A stretch of DNA of 64,000 nt from Tolypeutes matacus (Eukaryota; Chordata; Mammalia; Cingulata; Chlamyphoridae), in the NCBI GenBank assembly GCA_026826555.1, contig JAKSZT010000116.1, forward strand, positions 2,187,041 through 2,251,040. Reading direction: 5' to 3'. Under the pieces are notes generated by a model, which was given only the letters and a program-made list of their open reading frames with translations, made no database searches and was not told the DNA's origin. The translations under genes were made by a program, and so were the position numbers. This document shows positions 26,596 through 41,083 of this stretch, one piece after another (the stretch's first letter is position 1; every line of letters begins with the position of its first letter).

Positions 26596-28460
26596 ATTAA
26601 ATTCTTTCAATATTTCCATAATAATTAAAATAAAGAAAGAAAATCCAGATTAACAAATCTGAAATTATTCACCTCTCAAAGTCTTTGTTGGCACTGCCAT
26701 GTATAAGTGTTTTTCTGGATGTCATTGAAAAATTTTTTGGTTATCTATCCATTCTATTGATATATGACTACATACCACATCCTTTAGAGAAAGCCAGGAA
26801 TGAATGGCTTTTTAAATATGTTGCAAATGTCTTTAATATAAAATTATATACTGAAATGGATATGTTTGGCAGATGATGTAAATTTTTAAAGGGAGTGAAA
26901 TTTAGTTAGAATTTATATAATCAATGATATGAAAGAGATAATATGGCACAATTATAAAAGGAAATAATTCATGTGATATAATGGGAACAAATTAAAACAA
27001 AATTCTAATTATTATACAAAAGGTACAATATTCAGACATAATAATCTCTAGGCATGAAATAACTTTTTATTCTGAAATTTCCATTAAGGCATTGATTCTT
27101 TCTGATTAAAAATTTCCTCTTTGAGATTTGCTCATATCCCATTGGCATAAATTACAACACATAACAAGATATATATGTAAACCATAGTATTCCCAACCAG
27201 CAACCTCAGAGCAATGGTATCCAAAGGCAAAGGAAGAAATGAGAATAGAATGACACAATATTGTCATCTCATTGCAGAGCCAATATTATCAAAGTTTGAT
27301 AATATTTTTGGAAGTGAAAAATGTATGCCCTTTTAAATAGTATGCTCTTTAAAATTAAGGCTTTCAATTATATGAGATCATGTTGAATGGCTTTTTACAT
27401 AAACTTTTGGAACAGGTTTTTTCCTATAAAGTTATTAAAAGAATATTAAACTGCTGTTACTTGAAGAATGAAAATGGAGGACAAGCAATTTCTCCTTTTT
27501 TTAATAATCCCAATTTTAACTTAATAATTCAGAGGAGATCTTTTTACATGACTTCATGATTGTTATTGAATGGTTAGAAGTCTCCAAGTATTGTTTCAAG
27601 AAATCTATTCCTCATTTTCTGGATGTCTTTGAGTTGTTCTTGAGTGCAGAGGAATTGTGATGCAGGTATCCATATAAATATAAGGGCTCTTATGCAATAT
27701 TGTAATTTTTTAGAAAGAATTGGATATAAAATCAAACTCATTCTTACAAATACAGAAGAATCCACAGATAAACAAATGAAACACTAGAAATCAGAATAAA
27801 CAACTCACAAACTCAAAATTTTGCCTATGGCTTATTTCTCTCCACACAGGAGAGAAAAGGCATTAGTAAGGTCCATTATTTGAGAAAGAGGGAGTAATCT
27901 ATTCACAAGATATAATGGGGGAGAGTAATGGTTCCTAAAAATAAGGCCCTGGTCCATCAAGCAGAATTTACTGCCCTCCATTCTATGCACACTTTATAAT
28001 AACCCCCCCAAAATGAAGAAAAGCAAAAGAAAGACCAATTTAGAAAAATAGGTAATTCCAAAATTTCCTGTATGACTCGCACCACCCTCTTTTCTGTAAT
28101 CTATTTTTTAGCCATGGATATTGTTCATACATGAACATACACAAACACTTAGTGAAGAATAAAAAACATGACATTACAAAATAAATGGCCATAACACCTT
28201 ACAGGGGACCTATACAAACAACTAAACAAGGAAATTGAATTGTGGATCAGTTTTTCAATCTTGGCCAGACCATTTTTCAAGCATGATCAATTACTATGAA
28301 TCATGTCTGAACATTTGTGTACATTTTCTGATATCACCAATATTTTTAAAAACAAATTTATTTAATGATATATATTAAACCAATATCTTATTTATCCAAT
28401 GTGTATGTTCCCTGGTGATTGGTATATTCACAGAAGTATGCATATGTCTCTTCAATCATT
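26596..28460 (+). repeat. Unit U12, class M
   Basis: The M junction is at 27282-27306, with perfect 12-bp arms AATATTATCAAA and TTTGATAATATT around a single G. Compared with U13 both arms have changed at the paired position (C to T on the left, G to A on the right). AAGGGCTCTT at about 27679 is M-typical. Confidence 0.87.
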
Positions 28461-30336
28461 ATTTAAATGTTTCAATATTTCTATAATAATTATAATTAAA
28501 AAGAAAATCCAGATGAAAAAGAAGTTATTTACCCCTCAAACCCTTTGATGACACTGCCATGTATAAGTGTTTCTCTGGGTGTCCTTGAAAAAAATATTTT
28601 GGTTGTCTATTCTATTGATATATGATCACATACCACATCATGTGGAGAAAGGGAGCAATGAATGGTCTTTTTAAAATTGCCTCAAATGTATTTAATATAA
28701 AATTATATACTGAAATGGATATGTTTTGCAGAAAACATAAATTTTAAAACGGAGTGAAATTTGGCTAGATTTAATATAATCAATGACATGAATTAGATAG
28801 TATGGCACAAGTACCTATAAAGGAAAATAATATGATATATAGGAAATAAATTCAAACAAAATTCTAAGTATTTTGTTCCAGGAGGTACATTCAGGCATAA
28901 CAATCTCTGGACATGGAATAATTTTTTTTTGTCATAAAATTTTCATTAAGGCATTAATTAATTTGGAGTAAAAGTTCCTCTTTGGGAATTGCCCACACCT
29001 CATTGGCATAACCCCACACATAACAAGATCACTAGGTAAACCATAGTATTTCTAACCAGTGATCCTCAATGCAATGGAATCCAATGGCAGAAGAAAAAAT
29101 GAAAATAGAATGAAACAGTATTGTCATGTCAATGCTGAGCCAACATTATCAAAAATTGATAATGTTTAATTGGAAATGAAAGATCTTTGCCCTTTAAATA
29201 GTATGTTCTTTAAAAATAAGAGGATTTAATTATATGAGTTCATGTGGAATGGCTTTATAGCATAAATTTTTGTAACAGGTTTTTTTCCTAGTAGTTAATA
29301 AAATAATATTAAACTGCTTTTACTTAGAAAATGGAAAAGGGAGGACAACAAATACTTTGAAGTGAATCCTCCATTTTGAATGATCCCAATCTTAAATCCA
29401 TAATACACAGATCTTATTACATGATATCAATTGTTTACTGAGTGGTAAGGAGGCTCCAGATTTTGTTTCAAGAAAACTATTCCTGATTTTTGGGTTATCT
29501 TTGGGTTTTTATCCAGTTTAGTCAGATTGTGATGCAGTATCCATATATATATATAAGTGTTCTTATGCCATATTGTAATTTTTTAGAAAGGAAGGGAAAT
29601 AAATTCAAAAGTATTTTGACAAAGAAACAGAACCCACAGATACACAAAGAAAATGCTGGAACTCAGAATAAACAGCTCACAATCACAAAATTTCTCATAT
29701 GGCTTGTGAAAATCTCTTCACACACAGGAGGTAAACGGCATTGTTAAGGTCCATTAGTTGACAAAGAGGGAGTCAACTGTTGACATGATATCAGGAGTGA
29801 GGGAATGGTTCATAAAAATAAGGAACTAGTCCATCAATCAGAATGTACTGCCCTCCATTTTATGCACATGTGGTTATAGCATCCAGCAATGAAAAACAAA
29901 ACAAAACAAAACAAAGACTACTATAGAGAAATAGGTAATTCCAAAATTTCCAGATTGACTCACTCCACCCTCTTTCCCTTAATTATTTAGCAATGGATAT
30001 TATTCATACAGGAACATACACAAATTTGTACTGAAGAGCAAAACACACGACCTTACAAAATAAAGGGGCATAACACCTTACAAGGACCCATACACACATC
30101 TTAAGGAACTTGAATTGTGAATCATTTTTGAATTCTTGGCCAGGCCGTCTTTCAAACATGACTAACAACTATGAATCATGCCTCACCTTTTGTGTACATT
30201 TTCTAACATCACCAATATTTTTTAAATCAAATCTGTTTTAATGATAAATAATAAACTGATATACTATTTATCCAATGTGTACATTCCCTGGTGTTTGGTA
30301 CATACACAGAGGTGTGCATTCTTCTCTTTTATCATT
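28461..30336 (+). repeat. Unit U13, class M
   Basis: The M junction is at 29142-29166, with perfect 11-bp arms AACATTATCAA and TTGATAATGTT around AAA. M-typical CTTTTACTTAGAAAATGGAAAAGGGAGGA is at about 29317. A short (AAAAC)n run lies at about 29891-29912 in the usual AACAAAACAAAG position. Confidence 0.87.
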
Positions 30337-32239
30337 ATTAATCCCTTTCAATATATTTATAATAATTATAATAAAGAAAGATAATCCAGATGAACAAAGA
30401 AGAAATTACTCACCTCTCAAATCCTTTGTTGACACTGCCATGCATATGTGTTTTTCTGGGTGTCCTTGAAAAAAAATTTTGGTTGTCTATCCATTCTATT
30501 GATATTTGATTACCTACAACATCAGGTGGGGAAAGGTAGCAATGAATGAACTTTTAAACTCTTTGCAAACGTCTTTAACATAAAATTATATACTGCAATG
30601 GATATGTTTGGCAAAAAATGTAAATTTTAATAGGGAGTGAAACTTTTTTATATTTAATATAATCAATGATATGAAAGAGATAATATGGCACAAACAGTTA
30701 TAAAGGAAAATAGTCTGATCTAACGGACATAAATTTAAACAAAATTCTACTTATTTTATTCCAGGAGGAACATTCAAGCATAATAATCTGTCAGCATGAA
30801 ATGTTTTTTTAAATCATGCAATTTCCACTAAGACATTCATTCTTTCTGAATAAAAAAATCTTCTTCAGGAATTGCCCACATCCCATTGGCATAAATTTCC
30901 ACACATAACAAGATCACTAAGAATACCATAGTATATCCAAACAGTGATCCTCAGAGCAACAGAATCCAAAGGCAGAGTAAGAAATGAGAAGAGAATGAGA
31001 AAGTATTGTCATTTCAATGAAGAGTCAACATTATCCTGTCACCTGACACCCAATACATCCCATATTTATGCAATGTATAAACTTTACCAGGAACATGAAA
31101 ATGAACTTTTGGCCCTGGATAGCAAAAGGGCTCCCACTGGTGTAGCCTGGAATACAACAATCACAGTACCCCTGCCATTGGTGACCATGGAAAAGTGACC
31201 AAGATGTGGTTCCTAGCAACTGGTCCAATAGGTATTTTTTCTGCTATTCCACCTGAGGGTTCATAGGTGGGTGTTGCCCAAACAATGCTGCAGACTAACT
31301 ATTTGGAGCTTGGGGCATGGAGAATAGAATCAGTGGAAAAGATGGCAGCAAGAGAGAAGGCACTGCTAAAATTAGAAAATAAAGATTAGAATGGAATCTT
31401 GTAGGAAAGAAACTATGCCCTAACTCAAAATTAGAATTAGAGAGAAAAAATCCACTGGCCAACTCCGGACTATGTAGAACAAATTGAACAACAAGAGTCT
31501 TTAAAAGAGACACACCACATACACACAACTTACCAGACATGTTGAAGGCAGGGCACGGAAAACTGTATTGAACATATAGTTAGGTCTGTGGCTAGGGGGG
31601 AATAATGTCATGATATTTTCTCATGATGTATCAAATATTCAACCAGGTGTCCTGTGATGCTGGAGGAAATTGGTACGAATATGCTGATCGAGTGCATAAA
31701 AGTTTTGTTTGTTTACAGATTCTGTTAAAAAATCAGTATTTAGGAAATCAATAATGGAGCAGTTTGGAGGTGAAAACAAGATAAAACTCAAATTAAGATG
31801 ATACTCTCTCATATGCATTGAAAAAGGAAAAAATATTTAAAGTAGTCAGTAAAAACCAATTTTAGAAAAACGGTTAAATATCAATTATGGTGTCCTAATA
31901 AATCTTTACTTAGAGAGAAAGAAATTTTCCACATCCCTGTCAATGCTAATTGGAAATGAAAATTTTTAGCCATTTAAAATAGCAAATTCTTTAAAATTAA
32001 TAAGCTTCAATGATATGAGTTTGTGTGGAATGCCATTTTCACATAAATTTTTGGAACAGATTTGCTAACTAATATTTAATGAAATAATAGTAAACTAGTA
32101 TAACTTTGAGAAAAATATTCAGAAAGATCCAAATGCTTCTCAGTGATTCCTCCATTTTTTAATAATCAGAAATTTAAATCTATTATTTGGAGGAAATTGT
32201 TTTATATGACTTCATGATTGTTTACTGAATGTTTAGGCA

Positions 32240-32358
32240 TCTCTAGTTTTTGTTTCAAGAAATCAATTCCTGATTTTCTGGATATCTTTCAGGATATCTT
32301 TATCAGGGTCCAGATTTCATTTCTAGAAAACCAATCCTGAATTTCTGGATATCTTTGG
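32240..32358 (+). repeat. Local tandem duplication inside U14
   Basis: The segment that normally occurs once per unit (TTTTGTTTCAAGAAAACC, then TTCCTGATTTTCTGGATATC) occurs twice in a row, separated by TTCAGGATATCTTTATCAGG. The copies have since diverged at several positions, so the event is not recent. Confidence 0.8.
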
Positions 32359-32397
32359 GGTGCTCTCAGTTCAGTGGGATTGTGATGCAGGTATCCA

Positions 32398-32430
32398 TAT
32401 ATATATATATATTTGTGTGTGTGTGTGTGT
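32398..32430 (+). repeat. TA/TG dinucleotide microsatellite in U14
   Basis: Read directly: a TATATATATATAT run, TT, then nine or so TG repeats at the recurrent unit site. Confidence 0.94.
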
Positions 32431-33175
32431 TCTTATGTCATATTTTAATTTTTAAGAAAGAATTGGAAAGAAAATCAAACTCATTCTGTCAAAGAAAGCA
32501 GAATCCACAGATACACAAACAAAATGCTGGAATTGAGAATAAACAGTTCCCGAACTCAAAATTTCCCCTATGTCTTGTGAAAGCCTCTTCCCACCCAGCA
32601 GGGAAAAGGCACTGTTAGGGCCCATTATTTCACAAAGAGGAAGTCAATTATTCACAAGATAACATCGGGGAGAAGTATCATTCATAAAAATAAGGATGTA
32701 GTCCATAAAGCAGAATGTACTGCCCTCCATTCTATGCACATGTGACTATAGTCTCCAATAATGAAGAAAAACAAAACAAAGACCAATTTAGGGAAATAGG
32801 TAATTCCAAAATTTCCTGTTTGACTCAAACCACCCTCTTTCTGGCAACAGATATCATTCATACATGAACATACACAAACTGGAAATGAAGAGCAAGACAC
32901 ACAACCTTACAAAATAAATGGGCATAACACCTTACATCTCAAGGAGGAAATTAAATTGTGTATCTGTTTTAAATCTTGGTGAGACCATCTTTCAAACATG
33001 CCTAATAACTATAAATCATGCCTCAACTTTCTGTACATTTTATAACACCAGCAATATTTTTTAAAACAAATCTGTTTTAATGACATATATTAAACTGATA
33101 TCCTATTTATCCAATGTTTACATTCCCTGGTGAATGGCATATTTAGAGAAGTGTTCATTATTCTCTTCAAATATT

Positions 33176-35644
33176 ATTAAACTCATTCAATATTCCTATA
33201 ATTATAATAAAGAAAGAAAATCCAGATGGCCAAAATAGAAATTACTCATCTCAAAGCCTTTGTTGACACTGCCCTGTATAGGTGTTTATCTGGGTGTCCT
33301 TGAAAAAAAAATTTTGGTAATCTACCCATTCTATTGATATATGATCACATACCACATCGTGTGGAGAAAGGGGCAATGAATGGCTTTTTAAAACATGTTG
33401 CAAACATATTTAATATAAAAGGATATACTGAAATGGATATAAGTTTGGCAGAAAATGTAAATTTTAAAAGGGGGTGAAATTTGGTTAGATTTGATATAAT
33501 CAATGATATGAAAAGATAGTATGGTGCAAACACATCAAGGAAACTAATTCATGTGATATAATAGAAAAAATTAAAACAAAATTCTAATTGTTATAGTATA
33601 CGTAGAATATTCAGACATTATCTCTAGGCATGAAACAATTTTTTTAATCATGAAATTTCCATTAAAGCAATCATTCTTTCTGAGAAAAAATTCCTCTTTG
33701 GGAAATGTCCACATCCCTTTGGCAGAAATTACCCAAACATAACCAGATCACTGGGAAAACTATAAAATAAACAAACAGTGATCTTCAGAGCAATGGAATC
33801 CAAGCACAGAGGAAGAAATGAGAATAAAATGAGAAAGTATTGCCATCTCAATGAAGAGCCAACATTCTGAAAAGTCACAAGACACCAGATACTTCCCATT
33901 TAGTGCAATGGATAACCTTTACAAGTAACAGGAACTTGAACTTTAGGCACTGGATTCCAAAAGCTCTCCCACTGGTGTATCCTGGAATGCTAGAATCATG
34001 GTCCTTCTGCCATTGGTGACCCAGGAAAGTGGCCAATAGTCGGTTCCTAACAACTGGCATCACTTGTGTTTTTTCTCCTCCTCTACCTCATGGTTCTTAG
34101 CTGTGTGTTGTCCAAACAATGCTGCAGTCTAATTATTTGGATCTCAGGGGCATGGAGGATGAGATAATTGTAGAAGACAGCAGTAGGAGAGAAGGTACTG
34201 CTAAAAAAAGAAAAGAAAAAGAATGGAATCCTGGAGAAAAGAAACTACACTCTAATTCTAAAAATTAGAATAAAAAGTGTAAAAATCCACTAGTCAACTC
34301 ATGATTATGTTGAAAAAATTAAAACACAAGAGATTTTAAAACAGCACAGCACATTGACCCAACTTTCCAGGCAATTTGAAGGCAAGGAATGGAAAATAGT
34401 TTTGAACATATAGTATGGTCTGTGGTTAGGGGGGAATAATGTCATGATATTTTATCATGATGTAAAAAATATTCCACCACTGTGTCACAAAAAGTTTGAG
34501 GAAAGTGGTATGAGTATGCTGATTGAGTGCATAAATATTTATTAGTTTACAGATTCTGCTAAATATGTATTTGCAGAAATAAGAATATGGCAGTTTGGAG
34601 ATGAAAACTAGATATAACTGACATTAGGATGATACACTCTCATATGCAAATTTGATGTATGTAAAAAAGAAAGAATATTTTAAAGTACTTGGTAAAATAC
34701 AATTTTAAAAGAAATGTTAAATATGTATTATTGTTTACTAATAAACATATACTTAGAGAGAAAGAATATTTCTGCATACCCACTCAATGCTAATTGGAAA
34801 TGAAACTTTTTAACCCTTTTAAAGAGTAAATTCTTTAAAATTAAGAGGCTTAAATATTATGTGATTGTGTGGAATGACTTTTACACATAAAATTTTGGAA
34901 CAGATTTTCTGCCTAATAGTTAATGAAATATCTACTGTAACTTGGAGAAAAATAACCAGAGGAAACCAAATGCTTCTCAGTGATTCCTCCATTTTTTAAT
35001 AATCACAATTTTAAATTGCTAATTCAGAGGAAATCATTTTATATGACATCATGATTGTTTACTGAAAGTTTGAGGTACTCGATGTTTTGTTTCTAGTAAA
35101 CCATTCCTGATTTTCTAGATATATTTGGGTTGCTCTCCAGTTCAGTGGGATTCTGATGCAGATATCCATGTATATGTATAAGTGTTCATATGCTATATGG
35201 TAATTTTTTAGAAAGAATTGGAAATAAAATCAAACTCATTCTTACAAAGAAAACAGAATCCACAGATACACAAAATAAATACAGGAAATCAGAATAAGGA
35301 GCTCTGAAACTCAAAATTTGTCCTATGGCTTGTGAGAGTACTTCCCATACAGGAGAGAAAGGCACTGTAAGGTCCATTAGTAGACAAAGATGAAGTCAAG
35401 TATTCACAAGATATCATGAGAGAGAGGAATGGTTCATAAAAATTGGTACCTAGTCCATCAAGCAGAATGTACTGCCCTCGATTCTACACACACGTGTTTA
35501 TAGCCTCAAGCAATGAAGAGAAACAAAAAAGAACACATTAGAGAAATAGATAATTTCAAAATTTCCTGTTTGACTCACACCTCTTTCCCTTAATCTATTT
35601 TTTAATTAGGGATATCATTCATATAAACATATTCACAAATTTGT
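33176..35644 (+). repeat. Unit U15, class L, 3' truncated
   Basis: L-class by CACAAGACACCAGATACTTC at about 33876. It ends prematurely at about 35644, where CATATTCACAAATTTGT (late in a unit) is followed by AATTATACACCAAAATGGAT (about 0.2 kb into the next unit). About 0.6 kb spanning the normal boundary is missing. It is the last L unit; all downstream units up to 55.4 kb are class D. Confidence 0.85.
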
Positions 35645-37963
35645 AATTATACACCAAAATGGATATGTCTGACAGAAAATGTAAATTTTTAAGGGGAGTG
35701 AAATTTGGTTAGATTTTATGTAGTCAATTATAAGAAAGAGATAGTTTTGCACAAACACTTAAAAAGGAAAATAATTCACCAGATATAATGGAATGAAATT
35801 AAAACAAAATTCTATTATATTATACATAGAACATTCAGAAATAATATTCTCTCAAGGCATGAGATAATTTTTTTTACCATGCAATTTTCATTAAGGCATT
35901 CAATCTTTCTGCATAAAAAAATTTCTCTTTGGGAATTGCCCATATCCCTTTGGCACAAATTCCCACACATAACAAGATCACTAGGACAACCATCATATTT
36001 CTTATGAGAGATACTCAAAGCAATGAACTCCAAGGGCAGAGGGTTAAATGAGAATAGAATGAAATAATATTGTCATCTCAATGGAGGGTCAACATTATGA
36101 AAAGTCACCACACACCAGATACATCAATTTTAGTGCTGAAACTTAATTATAAGGAAATCATGGGAATGAAGGATAGGATCTTTGGAAAAGGCAGCAGCAG
36201 GAGAGTAGGCACTGCTAAAAATAGAAAAAAGAGAAAAATATAATCTTGGTGAAAAGAAATTGCACAATAATTCTCAAAATTAGAAATAATATAGGAAAAA
36301 AATCCACTAGCCAACTCAGGACTATGTGGAAAAATTAAAACAAAAGATTATTTAATCCAACACACGCTATACACACAACTTTCCATACATGGTGAAGGCA
36401 GGGCCTTGAAGATAGTTTTGAACATATGGTGTGGTCTGTGACTGGGGGAATAATGTCATGAGATTTTATTATGATGTAAGTAATAATCCACCATAGTGTC
36501 ATGTGATGCTCGTAGAAAGTTTTATGAGTATGATGATTGAGTGAATAAATGTATTGTTATTTTGAAGGTTCTATAAAAAACGTGTATCACCAGAGAAAAA
36601 ATGTGGCAGTATAGAGTTGAAAACTAGATGTAACTCGGATTAGTATTATAGTCTCTCATATCCAAATTTGGTGTACTTAAAAAAGAAAAAACTTTAAAGT
36701 ACTCGGGAAAATAAAATTTTAAAAGAATGGTTAAATGTCCATTATCATCTCCTAATAAACATTTACTTAAAGAGAAAGAATTTTTCCACATACCATGTAA
36801 ATGCTAATTGGAAGTGAGACATTTTAGCCCTTTTAAATAGCAAATTCTTTTAAATTAAGAAACTTCAGTGATATCAGTTTGTGTGGAATGCCCTTTTCCA
36901 AATAAAATTTTGGAACCGATTTTCTTCAAAGTTGTTGATGAAATATTGTTAAATTACTCTAACTTGGAGAAAAATAATCAGAGGAAGCCAAATTCTTCTC
37001 ACTGATTCTTCCAATTTTTAATAATCACAATTTAAAATAATAATTCAAAGTTAACCCTTTTACATGACTTCGTGATTGTTTACTGAATGGTTAGGAGTCT
37101 CCAGGTTCTGTTTAAAGAAAGCCTTTCTTGGTTTTCTGGATATCTTTGCATCATTCTCCACTGCAGTGGGAATGTTATGTAGGTATCCATATATATATAA
37201 GTTTTCTTATGCCATATTTTAATTTTTTAGAATGAAGTAGAAATAAAACCAAACTCATTCTTACAAAGAAAGCAGAAACCAAAGATGCACAAACAAAATG
37301 CAGGAACTCAGAATAAACAGCTCTCAAATTCAAATTTTCTCCTATGGCTTGTGAAAGTCTCTTTCCACACAGGAAAGAAAAGTCACTGGTACGGTACATT
37401 ACTTTACAAAGAGGGAGTCAACTATTCACAAGATATCATGGGGGAGAGGAATGGTTCATAAAAGTAAAGCAGAACATACAGCCCTGCATTCTATGCACAC
37501 ATGATTATAGAATCCAACAATGAAGAAAAACCAAAAAGGACCAATTAAGAAACTTAGGTAATTACAATGTTTTCTGTTTGACTCACACCACCTCATTTCC
37601 CTTAATCAATTTTTTAGTGATGGGTATCATTCATGCATGAGCATACACAAACTTGTAGTGGAGAGGAAAACACACGACCATAAAATATAAAGGGGTATAA
37701 CTCCTTACAGGGGACCTATGCACACATCTCAAGGAGGAAAATGAATTGTGAGATATTTTTTAAAACTTGGCCTGACAATCTTCCAAACATTCCTAATAAC
37801 TATCAATGAAGCCACACATTTTCTTTATATTTTCTGATATCATGAATATTTTTTGAAGCAAATCTGTTTCAATGATAAATATTAAACCAATATCTTACTT
37901 CCCCACTGTGTACATTCTGTGGTGATTGGTATACTCACAGAGGCATGCATTCCTATCTTCAAC
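35645..37963 (+). repeat. Unit U16, class D, 5' truncated
   Basis: Starts within the unit because of the deletion shared with U15. The D junction is at about 36130, where CAATTTTAGTGCTGAAACTT skips the ~210 bp that in L units holds TGGTGTAGCCTGGAATGC and GGTGACCCAGGAAAAATGG. This is the first D unit in the window. Confidence 0.85.
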
Positions 37964-40486
37964 ATCAAACCCATTCAATATTTCTGTAATAATTATAATA
38001 AAGAAAGAAAATCCCGATTAACAATGAAGAACTTATTCACCTCAAACCCTTTAATGATACTGCTATATATAGGTGTTTTTATGGGTGTCCTTGAAAAAAA
38101 TTTTGGCAATGTATCCATTCCATTGATATATGATCACATACCACATCATGTGTAGAAAGGTAGCAATGAATGGTCTTTTTAAACGTCTTGTAAACATCTT
38201 TAATATTAAATTATATACTGAAATGGATATAAGTTTGACGATAAATGTAAATTTTGAAAGGGAGTGAAATTTTGTTAGATTTGATATAGTCAATGATAAA
38301 AAATAGAATGACACAAACACTTATAAAGGAAAATAAATCATCTGATATAATGGAAGTAAATTAAAACAAAATTCTTATTATTATATTATAGGTAGAACAT
38401 TCAGACATAATAATCTCTCAGAGTATGAAATGTATATTTTTTACGATGCAATTTCCATTAAGGCATTCATTCTTTCCGAGTGAAAAATTCCTCTTTGTGA
38501 ATTGCCCATATCACATTGACACAAATTCCAAAACATAACAAGATCACTATGAAAACCTTCGTATTTCCAATAAGAAATACTCAGAACAATGGAATACAAG
38601 GGCAGAGGAAGAAATGAGAATAGAATGAGGAGCTATTGTCATCTCAATGGAGGGCCAACATTATCAAAAGTCACCAGACACCAAAAACATCCATTTTAGT
38701 GCTGCAGTGTAATTATTTGTAACTCAGGGGCATGGATGATGGGATCTTTGGAAAATGCAGCAGCATGAGTTTAGGCACTGCTACAAATAGAAGAGAAAGA
38801 CAAGAATGGAATCCTTGAGAAAAGAAATTGCACCCTAATTATCAAAATTAGAATTAAAAGGGAAAATTCACTAACCAAGTCAAGACAAGGAGGTAAAGTT
38901 AAAATACCAGTCTTTAAAACAGACAAACCAGATGCACACAACTTTCCAGACATGTTGAAGGCAGGGCTTGGAAAATAATTTTGAACCTATGGCATGGTCT
39001 GTGGCTAGTGCAGAATAATGTCATGATATATTATCATGATGTAAGAATCATTCCACCATGGTGTTATGTGATGCTCTTAGAAGGTTTTATGAGTATGATG
39101 GAGTGCATAAATGTTTTGTTAGTTTACCTATTCTCTTAAAAAATGTGTATTTATAGAAAAAAGAATAGGGCAGTTTGGAGATGAAAACTAGATATAACTC
39201 TGATTAGGATATAGTCTCTCATATGCAAATTTGTTGTATTTAGAAAAGAAAAATAATTTAATGTATTGAGTAAAATGCAATTTTAAAGGAATAGCTAAAT
39301 ATCTATTATCATCTGCTAATAAACATTTACTTAGAGAGAAAGAATTTTTCCACAAACTGTGTGAATGCTAATTGGAAATGAAATATTTTAGGCTTTTCAA
39401 ATAGTAAATTCTTTATAATTAAAAGGCTTCTGTGATATGAGTTTGTTTGGAATGCCTTTTTCAAATAAATTTTTTGAAACGATTTTCTTCCTAATTGTTG
39501 ATGACATAATGTTAAACGTCTCAAACTTGGAGAAAAATAATCAGAGGAATCCAAATTCTTCTCAGTGATTCCTCCATTTTCAATAATCACAAATTTAAAT
39601 TGATAATCCAGAGGAAATCATTTTACATGACTTCATGATTATTTATTCAATGGTTAGAAAGCTCCAAGTTTTGTTTCAAGAAAACTTTCCTGATTATCTG
39701 GATATCATTGTGTCATTCTCCAGTGCAGTGGGATTGTGATGTAGGTATCCATATATATATGTGTGTGTGCTCTTAAGCCATATTATAATTTTTTAGAAAG
39801 CATTGGAAATAAAACCAAACTCATTATTACAAAGAAAGCAGAATTTACAGATACACAAACAAAATGCTGGAACTCAGAATAAAGAACTTCCAAACTCAAA
39901 TTTTCTCCTATGGCTTGTGAAAGTCTCTTCCCACACAGGAGGGAAAAGTTACTCGTAAGGTCCATTAGTTGACAAAAAGGGAGTCAACTATTCACAAGAT
40001 ATCATGAGGGAGAGGAATGGTTCATAAAAATAAGGATCTAGTACATCAAGCAGAATGTACTGCCCTCCATTCTGTGCACAAATGATTATAGAATCCAACA
40101 ATGAAGAAAAACAAAAATGGACCACTTTAGAGAAAAAGGTAATGCCAAAAATTTCGTTTGACTAGCACCACCCTCTTTCTGTTCAACAATTTTCTAACGA
40201 TGGATATCATTCATACAAGAACATACACAAAGATGTAATGAAGAGCAAAACACATGACCTTAAAATAAAAAGGGGCATAACTCCTTACAGTGGACCTATG
40301 CACACAACTCAAGGAAGAACTTGAATTGGGGATCATTTTTAAAAACGTGTCCAGACCGTTATTCAAACATGCCTAATAAATATGAATGATCCTGCATCAT
40401 ATGATTGCATTTTCTGACATCATGAACATTTTTTGAAACAAATCCTTTTCAATGATAAATTTTAAACAAATATCCTCTTTACCCAA
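37964..40486 (+). repeat. Unit U17, class D, ends at LTR insertion
   Basis: D junction at about 38693 (CCATTTTAGTGCTGCAGTGT). The unit is nearly complete and stops at TATCCTCTTTACCCAA, just before the normal boundary text TGTGTACATTCCCTGG, where the 5' LTR begins. Confidence 0.86.
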
Positions 40487-40617
40487 TGTGGTAGTTTGAT
40501 GTAATTATGAATTCCAAAAATATAATTGAATCATGCTTATGAACTGATATGTTAATCTGAGCATGATTAGGTTAGGATTAGGGCATTGAGCCCCACCCCT
40601 TGGTGGGTGGGGAATTG

Positions 40618-40628
40618 AATATAAAAGG
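40618..40628 (+). promoter_or_regulatory. TATA-like box in the 5' LTR
   Basis: AATATAAAAGG, about 130 bp into the LTR and conserved in the 3' LTR at 42764-42773. Position and conservation fit the LTR promoter; current activity is not implied. Confidence 0.6.
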
Positions 40629-40912
40629 CAAGGCAAAGGAAAGTTGACGCAGTCTTTTGAGAAGCAGTTTTGATGTTGGAAAGAAGGCCCCAGGAGAAGA
40701 GAAGCAAGCCATTTGCCTGATCGTCTACAACTGTCCCTGTGGAGGAAACAGGAGCTAAGCCTGGAGAGAAACACAGCCCCGGGAAGAGAGGAATCCAAGA
40801 AGCCTGAACCCTGGCAAATGCCAGCAGCAGTCTTGCTCTAACATGTGGCAATGGACTGTGGTGAGAGAAGAAACAACGCTTTATGGCCTGGTATCTGTGG
40901 ACTTCTACCCCA

Positions 40913-40918
40913 AATAAA
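40913..40918 (+). promoter_or_regulatory. Polyadenylation signal in the 5' LTR
   Basis: AATAAA about 70 bp before the LTR end, conserved in the 3' LTR at 43058-43063. This is the usual place for the LTR poly(A) signal. Confidence 0.6.
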
Positions 40919-40989
40919 TACCCTTTATAAAGACCAACCCATTTTTGGTATTTCACATTAGCACCCCTTAGGCTGACTAATACAGAATT

Positions 40990-41007
40990 TGGTACTGAGG
41001 AGTGGGG
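40990..41007 (+). other. Primer-binding site, tRNA-Leu type
   Basis: TGGTACTGAGGAGTGGGG lies six bases after the 5' LTR. It fits the tRNA-Leu-type primer site used by ERVL and MaLR elements, with small differences near the middle. Confidence 0.7.
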
Positions 41008-41083
41008 TACTGCTTTTGTAATTACCAAAATGTTGTAACAGTTTTATAAATGGGTAAGGGGTATTTTTTGGAGAAATTGTGAA

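Larger units (their letters stand above)
30337..33175 (+). repeat. Unit U14, class L, with local duplication
   Basis: L-class by CACCTGACACCCAATACATC at about 31040. It has a ~65-bp local duplication (32240-32358) and an expanded TA/TG tract (32398-32430). Confidence 0.86.
40487..40984 (+). repeat. 5' LTR of the MaLR element
   Basis: Runs from TGTGGTAGTTTGATGTAATT to GGCTGACTAATACA. It matches 42637-43129 along its length, with an extra ~11 bases near 40572 (GTTAGGATTAG region). It contains a TATA-like box and an AATAAA signal. Confidence 0.9.

Noticed and set aside
40567..41028. A 153-codon minus-strand frame over the 5' LTR
   Set aside because: Antisense to an LTR and its primer site. A similar antisense frame occurs in the 3' LTR (42672-42998), so it is a property of the LTR sequence rather than a gene.
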